Assembly: GCA_022711695.1 (NCBI GenBank)
Contig: JAKLEJ010000055.1
Location: 1 to 12,853 of the forward strand
DNA length: 12,853 bases
From: Verrucomicrobiota bacterium
GTDB taxonomy: Bacteria; Verrucomicrobiota; Verrucomicrobiia; Limisphaerales; JACRJZ01
Direction: 5' to 3'
Below, in pieces: positions 7,801 through 12,853 of this stretch (position 1 is its first letter; each line of letters starts with the position of its first letter). The translations under genes and the position numbers were made by a program. A model generated the notes under the pieces. It worked only from the letters and a program-made list of their open reading frames with translations. It was not told the DNA's origin and made no database searches.

Positions 7801-10800
7801 CGCAGCGGCCTTGCGACACGCCCGGCCACTGCGGGGTGTAGCTGACCACGTCAATAACGCCAAGGTTGGCCGTCAGCAGGCCGATCTCGCCCATCTCGGA
7901 GGCGAGCTGAAAGGAGAGGTGGTCGGCGCCTGCGCTGGCGTTGCCATCGGCGAGGAACGCGCGGCACGCCCGAGGGGCGATAAAGCTCAAGTCGGCGATG
8001 CGATGCAGGGCGGGGGCCCCGATCGGCTCGTCGCTCAGGCAAAGGCCGCCCAGCGCCACCGGCAGCAGGGCGGGGTTGAACAACTCGACAAAGTCATCGG
8101 CAAACGGCGCGGCGCCCAGGGCCAGCCACTCGTTGATCCGGAGGGTCGTCGGGTCCCCGAGCGGTTGGGCGACATTGACGGAGCCGGGGGTCGGTCCAGT
8201 CAGCACCCAGGCCCCTGAGGCGCCCACGCGGCCGATCGCTTTGTCGGCCAGTTGCAGGCCAAACACGACGGAATCCAGGGCGGCGTTGCCCTCGGCGGCG
8301 CGGGGAAAGAGATAGACCGCGTCGCCGTCCTGGTTCAGGGCAAACCCGAGATGCATGCCATGCGTGCCATCGGGGTCATTGGCATACACTGTCAGGTGTT
8401 CTCCCGCGCCCAAGACGACGCCGGCCGGGAACGCAAACTTGTCGGGGTCGGCGGGGTCGTCCGAAAGGCGCAGTCCGGCGAGATCCACCGGGGCGGCGCC
8501 TTCGTTGAAGAGTTCGATGACATCGGGGAAGGTTCCCTGGTGGTTCAGCGTGGTGTCGTTGCGCGCCAGGACTTCGTTGAGGCGCACGGCGGGGTAGTTG
8601 GTGCGCACCACCCAGGAGCGCGAGACGGTGACGGCGCTCTGATAGACCCCGGCGGCGTTGCGGCCGATGATGAAGACGGTGTTCGTTGAAAGATGGGCGA
8701 GGTTGGCGAGTTGGATGGGGGTGGCGACCGGCGTTTCCGAGCCCCAGGGGCCGGAGTTGAGGCGATGCCTGTAGTGGGTGATGCCAGCCCCGCTGACGGT
8801 GAGCGTGGCGGCGGTCAGGGGCGTGGGCGAACGCGGTTCGCCCGTGAGGGTGGCCGCCAGGGGCGCCGAGGCTGGCACATGCCCGGCGATGACGCCTAGC
8901 ACGTAGGCGCGGCGGCTGTTCATCCAGCTCTTGATGCTGGCGAGCGCGGAGGTGAGCTGGGAGGTCTGCGGGTAGTTGGCGAAGGTCTGGTCCACGAGGG
9001 CGTCGAACTGGGCCTGCGAGAAGGTGGTGTCGAGCAGGCGCTGCAGGGTGGCATAGTAGATGGGCTCGAAATCGGGCCAGTGCATGAAGACGTTCATGGC
9101 CCGCCAGGTCCCCTCCGAGTCGCCCGAGACCGGGCAGCAGGTGGCGCGGAAGATGTCGGCGGTGGCGCTTTGGGAGCCGTAGCCCAGGACCTGGTCCAGA
9201 TCGTGGTACATCATGATGAAGCGGGGGTCAGCCTCGCCGCGATACAGGTAGTAATCGTCGTTGTTGCCGGTGTTCAAGCCGCTCTCGTTGTTGCCCATCA
9301 GGTTCATCACCGCCAGGTGCAGCAGCCATTGCTCGACGTTGACCACCTCGCGCGCGGTCTCGGTGGAGAAGACGGTGGAATTGTCGCCCATGACCCGGAG
9401 CATGCCGATCACGTCGGTGTAATCGTCGGCGCTCACGTTCGATTCCTTGAAGTAGGTGTTGCGGTAGGCCGCGGAATCTTCCCCCCGGTAATCGAAGCGC
9501 GGCCGGTAATCGCGCATGACCTTGTAGATGTTTCCTCCGGAATCGAGCGGGAAGTGCTCCTCCGCCCAATCGCCGTTGTAGGACTCGGTGGCCCCGTAGG
9601 CGCCGAACATGCCCTGGCCGGTCTGGCTGGCCAGGTTCTGGTTGTTCACCCGCACCTGGGCGGCCCAGACATCGGCCCCGGCGGCGCCCGACCTCCGGGC
9701 CAGGGCGGCGCCCAGGATGTTCACGTGGCGGCCAATTGAGTTCAGATTCAGCACGCGGCGTCCGTTCCAGCGGCGGTCGTTGGGAAGGCTGACATGGTAG
9801 TTGGGCGGGTTGGCGCGGCGGCTGCCGTGGCCGCGATTGCGGAATCCGCAGAGATAGCGGCACTGGGTTCCCGAGCCCTCCACGCTGATAAAGGACCCGT
9901 TCATCTGGGCGTCGGGCCCATACCAACTGCTGATGGCGGGAATGGCCGCCAGTTCGGCCCGTTCGCTCTCGATCATCACCAGCTTGTAGAGGGGTTGGGC
10001 CCCGGTGTAGCTCGAATCGTCCACCTGGTAGAGCGCGTGCGGCGTCCGCGCCGGCAGCGAGGCCTGGTCGGCGGCGGGGATGGGCGGCTTGGGCCAGACG
10101 TTGGTCCGGCCTCCGGCGTCCGCGGCCTCGACGCGAAACTCGATCACCGTGTTGTTGGGTTGGGCCGGAACCGTGGCCCCGAAGATGCCGTCTCCCGCCA
10201 CCCCGTCGCCATGCAGGCCGTCGTCCCGCATCGGTTCGGCAGTAAACCCGGGCGGCGCGGTCGAGTCCACCCGGTAGAAAAGGGTCACCGAGCGCATCGT
10301 GGCTGGGGACTCATCGACGATTCGGGCGGTGACGTTCACCGGTTGGGTGGATCTGGGGATCGCGGGCGAGTGCGCCACCGAGAGCACCAGCGGGGCAAGG
10401 TTGGTAGTGAAAACCAGGTTGACCGCGCCGGGCGTGGCGTTGGTCGCGGACCAATTCTGGCCGCTGTCGTTGTCCAGGCGAGGGGCGCGCAGTTGGAGGG
10501 ACATCCCCAGACCGTCGGCGGGCGCGTTCCAGATCCAGCCGCGGTAGCCGCTCTCGTCGGGTCCGCGCTGTCGGGTGGCCCAATCGCCTTCGCTGGCATA
10601 GCGGACGCTGTCGATGGTGTTGCTTGCGGCGTTGACCAGGCGGATTTCCTCTCCGTTGTTGCCGAGCGTGCCGAGCCAGCCGCCCACATAATTGGTCACG
10701 CTGGGATAGCGCGCCGCGAACGCGGCCGGATTCGCCACCACCACCAAATACCCCCTGGCGGCCAGCGTCACATCGGGGAAGGCGAAGCTGATGCCGCGGT

Positions 10801-11029
10801 CGAAGCTCCAACCGCTCAGGCTCACGGCATTCGAGCCCGGGTTGAAAAGCTCGACATACTCCTCCCCCACCGGTTCGGGTCCGATTGCCGGCTGCAGGGG
10901 GTGGAACAGGATTTCATTGATGACAACCTCCTGTGCCCCGACGAGGCCCGCTACGGCCAGGGAAGCGATAGCACCCGCCCGACGAATCAGCGGCGCTAAA
11001 CACGATATGCGCATTGCGAATCGTCGCAT
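4862..11029 (-). CDS. Giant secreted CotH kinase-like / multi-lamin-tail-domain protein
   Basis: A 2055-residue protein, predicted to act outside the cytoplasm. Visible order: signal peptide 1-32 (Arg16-Arg17, hydrophobic stretch, cut before Q33); lamin-tail domain (LTD) 1 at 35-205; beta-rich linker 210-310; CotH-like domain 346-716, with NNDDYYLYRG (589-598) and YHDLDQVLG (608-616), the likely nucleotide/metal-binding segment; a chitobiase-C-like strand domain 718-800; LTD2 812-955; LTD3 962-1096; jelly-roll 1108-1280; LTD4 1288-1427; LTD5 1436-1575; LTD6 1580-1725; LTD7 1743-1922; acidic calcium loops DADGDGLPD (1928-1936) and DADQDG (1955-1960), thrombospondin-3-like; C-terminal tail 1978-2055 with RYYRLVTPAQP. 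CotH proteins in Bacillus spores phosphorylate coat proteins; whether this divergent one is an active kinase is unproven. LTDs are repeatedly found in bacterial surface proteins and may bind partners or substrates. ATG at 11029 is used; ATG at 11014 is an alternative. No clear ribosome site precedes either. Confidence 0.93.
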   Translation of the reverse strand: MRRFAMRISCLAPLIRRAGAIASLAVAGLVGAQEVVINEILFHPLQPAIGPEPVGEEYVELFNPGSNAVSLSGWSFDRGISFAFPDVTLAARGYLVVVANPAAFAARYPSVTNYVGGWLGTLGNNGEEIRLVNAASNTIDSVRYASEGDWATRQRGPDESGYRGWIWNAPADGLGMSLQLRAPRLDNDSGQNWSATNATPGAVNLVFTTNLAPLVLSVAHSPAIPRSTQPVNVTARIVDESPATMRSVTLFYRVDSTAPPGFTAEPMRDDGLHGDGVAGDGIFGATVPAQPNNTVIEFRVEAADAGGRTNVWPKPPIPAADQASLPARTPHALYQVDDSSYTGAQPLYKLVMIESERAELAAIPAISSWYGPDAQMNGSFISVEGSGTQCRYLCGFRNRGHGSRRANPPNYHVSLPNDRRWNGRRVLNLNSIGRHVNILGAALARRSGAAGADVWAAQVRVNNQNLASQTGQGMFGAYGATESYNGDWAEEHFPLDSGGNIYKVMRDYRPRFDYRGEDSAAYRNTYFKESNVSADDYTDVIGMLRVMGDNSTVFSTETAREVVNVEQWLLHLAVMNLMGNNESGLNTGNNDDYYLYRGEADPRFIMMYHDLDQVLGYGSQSATADIFRATCCPVSGDSEGTWRAMNVFMHWPDFEPIYYATLQRLLDTTFSQAQFDALVDQTFANYPQTSQLTSALASIKSWMNSRRAYVLGVIAGHVPASAPLAATLTGEPRSPTPLTAATLTVSGAGITHYRHRLNSGPWGSETPVATPIQLANLAHLSTNTVFIIGRNAAGVYQSAVTVSRSWVVRTNYPAVRLNEVLARNDTTLNHQGTFPDVIELFNEGAAPVDLAGLRLSDDPADPDKFAFPAGVVLGAGEHLTVYANDPDGTHGMHLGFALNQDGDAVYLFPRAAEGNAALDSVVFGLQLADKAIGRVGASGAWVLTGPTPGSVNVAQPLGDPTTLRINEWLALGAAPFADDFVELFNPALLPVALGGLCLSDEPIGAPALHRIADLSFIAPRACRAFLADGNASAGADHLSFQLASEMGEIGLLTANLGVIDVVSYTPQWPGVSQGRCADGANRVVSLPTPTPGFANVCPVTPVAPTATALLPMNATWRYEASGTNLGTAWKDLTYSDSAWPQGRGVLGYENGNNSFVQTLTNTVLPITTVGGAAIVTFYFRTHFQYTNATLPSSLIFTNLMDDGAIVYLNGQEIYRINMPAGPVTAATNASVNMETTSFTEVGVPMTNNIVRPGDNLVAVELHQVITADNNMGLGIGAVLGGSNPAVAGVVINEILASNATVTEPDGSTPDWVEIHNPSNGAVDLGNMSLSDSIAEPRRWVFPSPTLLPAGGFFRVRFDADAPASATNSGFGLRATGDALYLFADPLQATSVVDFVTFGLQTPDFSIGRLPDGGATWGLTLPTGGLPNTPAALDDPAGLKINEWMASPVSGDDWFELYNPGVQPVALGGLWLSDSLASSAERMKHRIAPLSFLGAVTNAFQQFRADNNTAAGADHVNFRLNGTVGEALGVSTADGALIHGVAFGPQLTDISEGLLPDGTTNVLAFAGSASPGEANYVHLPLVAINEVLAHTDLPLEDAVEVRNLDGAPIDLGGWYLSDSKDNLKKYLIPAGTGLPALGFRVFYEYQFNDPENPSTRFAFSSADGDQAYLSEAVAGQLTGRRAQAKFGPSENGVSFGRHETSVGADFTAMSALSLGTSVTAGSPTNQIALFRTGQGAANPYPKVGPVIVSEIMYHPPDVVENGVTNDNVIEEFVELRNIGDVAAPLYDPAHPTNGWRLRDAVDFRFNASHALPPGGHLIVVSFDPLTNLAAMAAFQARYGSNLTLAGPYSGKLDNGGESVELVKPDAPQPNGSVPQVLVEKVVYGDQAPWPAGADGGGSSLQRVSSSGYANDPTNWFAAAPSPGPSGVIDADGDGLPDSWENQYGFDSHNPADAAEDADQDGKTNLEEYLSGTDPRDAQSFLKIEGATLEEGRVAIEFLAMAGKSYSVLYRDAAGAGPWQKLADVEIQPATRPVTLWDSFVPTDTQRYYRLVTPAQP
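6305..7168 (-). repeat. Paired lamin-tail-domain superrepeat, copy 2 (LTD4-LTD5)
   Basis: Residues 1288-1575 of the giant protein. The first half (INEILASNAT, then GDALYLFADP and VTFGLQTPDFSIGRLPDGG) matches LTD2. The second half (LKINEWMASP, ELYNPGVQPVALGGLWLSD, HRIAPLSF, AGADHVNFRL) matches LTD3. The two LTD types follow each other in the same order as at 7742-8596, so a two-domain unit was duplicated. Confidence 0.8.
7190..7708 (-). repeat. Jelly-roll module shared with the phosphodiester glycosidase
   Basis: Residues 1108-1280 of the giant protein. The landmarks NATWRYEASGTNLG, FYFRTHF, MDDGAIVYLNGQEIYR and NLVAVELHQ line up with both jelly-rolls encoded on the plus strand at about 2039-2593 and 2894-3439. 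It sits between the two LTD pairs. Confidence 0.8.
7742..8596 (-). repeat. Paired lamin-tail-domain superrepeat, copy 1 (LTD2-LTD3)
   Basis: Residues 812-1096 of the giant protein. LTD2 carries LNEVLARNDT, GDAVYLFPRA and VVFGLQLADKAIGRVG. LTD3 carries LRINEWLALG, ELFNPALLPVALGGLCLSD, HRIADLSF and AGADHLSFQL. Each half resembles the corresponding half of LTD4-LTD5 more than the other LTDs, which shows the order of duplication. Confidence 0.8.
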
Positions 11030-11154
11030 GAACCCGGGCGCTCGGCAAGCCTGACCCTCAACCCCTCAATCCGCGGGTTACGTTTGCAAGCCGCCCAACC
11101 TGAAGCGCTTGCGCATGCGCGCGAGATTGCCGCCGCGCGCAATGCGGACACGAT

Positions 11155-11190
11155 AAGCCGGCGGCCCAAGGCGCGCTCGGCCGCCGGCTT
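11155..11190 (-). terminator. Perfect 12-bp stem-loop between the GEVED and CotH/LTD genes
   Basis: AAGCCGGCGGCC (11155-11166) and GGCCGCCGGCTT (11179-11190) are exact inverted copies around a 12-nt GC-rich loop. The stem begins 21 nt after the TAA of the GEVED-repeat gene. No T-run follows on the minus strand, so it is either an atypical terminator or a 3'-end stabiliser allowing partial read-through into the giant gene. The rest of the 182-bp gap holds a 10-bp palindrome (GCGCATGCGC, 11111-11120) and a doubled TTGAGGG on the minus strand (about 11053-11069); I see no convincing promoter. Confidence 0.6.
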
Positions 11191-11211
11191 CGAGGCTCTC
11201 GTCGTGCCGTT

Positions 11212-12853
11212 TTACGGGTAGGTCCACGGCGCGCAAACGCGGTAGAAGCGCTGGGCGCCGGAGGCATTGGTGTCCGTATGCTGATTGGCGGGGCCGATGA
11301 TGATCGGGCTGATGGTCTGCCAAGCGATGCCAGAGCCGTTGGTGGCGCCCATGTCGGCGGCGGCCCGGACCTCGTAGTGCGTGTTCGTCTCCGCGTTCCA
11401 CCGCAGGACGATCACCTGATTGCTGGGCGTGGTGTTGGTCACGCCGATCCAGGTCACCAGGGCGTTGGTGGACGGAGCGCGCTGGCGGATGAGGACACTG
11501 TAATCCTCAACCTCGCCTTCCTGGGCGGCGCCCACTGGCGCCAAGCCGCCGCCACTGCTGAGGCGGAATCGGGCAAAATTCGTCCCGAGGAAGGCCTGAA
11601 GCGGAACCGGGAAGCAGAGGCCCGGGTTGTTGCCGGATGCCAGCGGCTGCGCGTTGAAGATCTGCTCGGAGGGTTCCCATGTCCCGTTCTTGTTGAAGTC
11701 CAGCCAGCCATCGAGCCGTCCCCCGGCGGCGCCGGTCAGGAACACATCCACACAGGCCTGCGCGTTCACCAGGATCGGCGATGTAAAGGCGATGCCGTCC
11801 TCGTCCGCTACGCCGGTCTGGTCGTCGCCCAGGGCGGCCGCATCCGGCAGGCCATCCCCTTCGGTGTCGAGCTGTCTTCCCAGGAGGAAGTTCGGCACGG
11901 CCAAGTGCCGCGCGCCATTGGCCGCCAGGAGCGTGGGATAGATCGACGGCGCGTCGCCGAAATCGAACGCCAGGGGGTAATCGTACTCGGTGAGGTAGTA
12001 ATCCTCCGTCTCCCCGAACAAGAAGCCGCCCTGGGGGCCGTCGCCGCCCGCGCCGCTCCATCCCAGCGGCCCGGGCACAGGTGTCTCGGACAAGGTGACA
12101 CGGATCCAGAGCGGCTCCATGTCCAGTGAACGGTGCCAGCAGCGCTGCAACACGACCGGTAGCATGGGCACGCCTGGGGGCACGGCGATGTTTTGCGCGG
12201 TCCATTCCGGCGCCAGGCTGCCATCCGGGCAGGTGAGGAGGTCGTTCCAATCGCCGTCCCGGTTCCAATCGCACCAGACGTTGACGACCATCGGCGGCAA
12301 CACGATGGGGCCCGGCGGCCAGGAGAGCTGGAGGTGGATCAGCCCCGGCCCGCAGTGCGGCAGGTGGACGCCCGGCAGCAAGCCGTCGTCCGCGGCATCC
12401 AGGTCGGGCGTGTTCGTGGCCGGGGATAGGTTGTTGACAATGTCCTCGTCGGCGAGGATGTCCGCCTCGACCTCGCCGGAGACTGCCGCGCCCAGGAAGA
12501 CGGCGCGGGCGTTGGCATGGAAGGGACCGAACGGCGCCGGCCCGAGGAATACGGTGGGGTAGAGGCCGATCACGCCCACGGGGCCGCCCCTGGGATAGGC
12601 GGTCATTTGGGCGCCGGCGCTGTTGCTGCTGTCCGGAGCGTCGCCCAGATCCGAATCGGGCAACGGGTGGATGCTGACCACATGGTCTTCGACCTCGCCG
12701 TCGGGCGCGGCGCCGGTGTAGGAAAGCCCCTGGGCGGTGCTGAACCGGAAGCGGGCGAAGGTTCGGGCGCCCCACTTGGCGCCAGGAGGCACGCCGAAGG
12801 TCAGCGAATGCACGCCCGTGGCCAGGGCCACATTGGTGAAGATCTGGTCGCCC
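11212..12853 (-). CDS. Secreted GEVED-repeat protein, 5'-truncated
   Basis: The frame runs off the right edge: upstream of the GTG at 12831 it continues in frame through Gly-Asp-Gln-Ile-Phe-Thr-Asn, so that GTG is an internal valine and the start is outside the window. About 546 codons are present. Three GEVED-type segments are visible, counting residues from the GTG: FARFRFSTAQGL with DGEVEDHVV (25-52); CDWNRDGDWND with GETEDYYL (187-280); WLDFNKNGTWEPSEQ, FARFRLSSGGGL and GEVEDYSV (376-446). Between them are DLGDAPDSSNSAG (61-73) and DFGDAPSIYPT (290-300), the link sequence usual in this family, and acidic stretches that may bind calcium. The C-terminal tail (about 460-539) ends RFYRVCAPWTYP. 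Such proteins are large, extracellular and of unknown specific function, often considered adhesive. It is upstream of the giant gene on the same strand, 182 bp away. Confidence 0.9.
   Translation of the reverse strand, partial: GDQIFTNVALATGVHSLTFGVPPGAKWGARTFARFRFSTAQGLSYTGAAPDGEVEDHVVSIHPLPDSDLGDAPDSSNSAGAQMTAYPRGGPVGVIGLYPTVFLGPAPFGPFHANARAVFLGAAVSGEVEADILADEDIVNNLSPATNTPDLDAADDGLLPGVHLPHCGPGLIHLQLSWPPGPIVLPPMVVNVWCDWNRDGDWNDLLTCPDGSLAPEWTAQNIAVPPGVPMLPVVLQRCWHRSLDMEPLWIRVTLSETPVPGPLGWSGAGGDGPQGGFLFGETEDYYLTEYDYPLAFDFGDAPSIYPTLLAANGARHLAVPNFLLGRQLDTEGDGLPDAAALGDDQTGVADEDGIAFTSPILVNAQACVDVFLTGAAGGRLDGWLDFNKNGTWEPSEQIFNAQPLASGNNPGLCFPVPLQAFLGTNFARFRLSSGGGLAPVGAAQEGEVEDYSVLIRQRAPSTNALVTWIGVTNTTPSNQVIVLRWNAETNTHYEVRAAADMGATNGSGIAWQTISPIIIGPANQHTDTNASGAQRFYRVCAPWTYP

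Noticed and set aside
5189..10999. A chain of long plus-strand open frames (5189-6256, 6263-8218, 8252-8689, 9080-9739, 9794-10999)
   Set aside because: All lie in one frame antisense to the giant gene. Their products are rich in Gly, Ala, Arg, Val, His and Asp without domains, as expected when GC-rich third codon positions remove stops from the opposite strand. The minus-strand frame has clear domains throughout.
11278..12129. Plus-strand open frame of 283 codons and the overlapping minus-strand frame at 11507-12775
   Set aside because: Both are shadows of the GEVED-repeat gene, whose own frame has three GEVED motifs and the RFYR tail.
4862..12853. A PEP-CTERM, LPXTG or type IX sorting signal at the ends of the large proteins
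   Set aside because: The C-termini have no LPXTG, no PEP followed by a hydrophobic helix and basic end, and do not match the usual type IX tail; only the shared R(F/Y)YR pattern is seen.
1..12853. CRISPR array, toxin-antitoxin pair, phage defence or biosynthetic cluster
   Set aside because: No regularly spaced repeats, no small paired genes and no nuclease, helicase or synthase motifs were seen on either strand.

Overview
The window looks like chromosomal DNA of a GC-rich, free-living Verrucomicrobiota bacterium, probably near Pedosphaera or Limisphaerales. This is inferred from protein style alone: a prepilin-like protein with the N-terminal motif GFTLIELLVVIAIIAILAA and a C-terminal H-X9-DG signature, a giant CotH/lamin-tail-domain protein, a GEVED-repeat protein, and three large secreted proteins ending in an R(F/Y)YR(L/V) tail. 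No ribosomal or other marker gene is present to confirm the taxonomy. No phage, transposase, CRISPR array or defence gene is visible.

Layout, left to right. 1-720 (+) is the 3' end of a secreted-type protein with a LamG/concanavalin-like fold. 836-3631 (+) is a predicted exported phosphodiester glycosidase (NAGPA-like) carrying two tandem FN3 plus jelly-roll units. 3641-4306 (-) is an orphan pseudopilin-like protein, convergent with the glycosidase across a 9-bp gap. 4556-4629 (+) is tRNA-Gly(CCC) with an encoded CCA. 4862-11029 (-) is a 2055-residue secreted protein with a CotH kinase-like domain, seven lamin-tail domains, one jelly-roll and a calcium-loop segment. 11212-12853 (-) is a 5'-truncated GEVED-repeat protein lying upstream of the giant gene on the same strand. 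Gaps between genes are short and hold hairpins and weak promoter candidates. No gene-free stretch exceeds 300 bases.

How the genes relate. Nearly everything encodes exported, beta-rich, multi-domain envelope or extracellular proteins. The glycosidase and the giant protein are on opposite strands yet share the same jelly-roll module (three copies in all). The three large proteins share a C-terminal tail of about 65-80 residues. This suggests one family of surface or secreted proteins with a common export or anchoring tail. One protein is predicted to hydrolyse sugar-phosphate diesters and another carries a kinase-like CotH domain, so phosphate-based modification outside the cytoplasm is a possible common theme, but only as an inference. 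Long open frames opposite the giant gene and across the tRNA are coding shadows and were left out.
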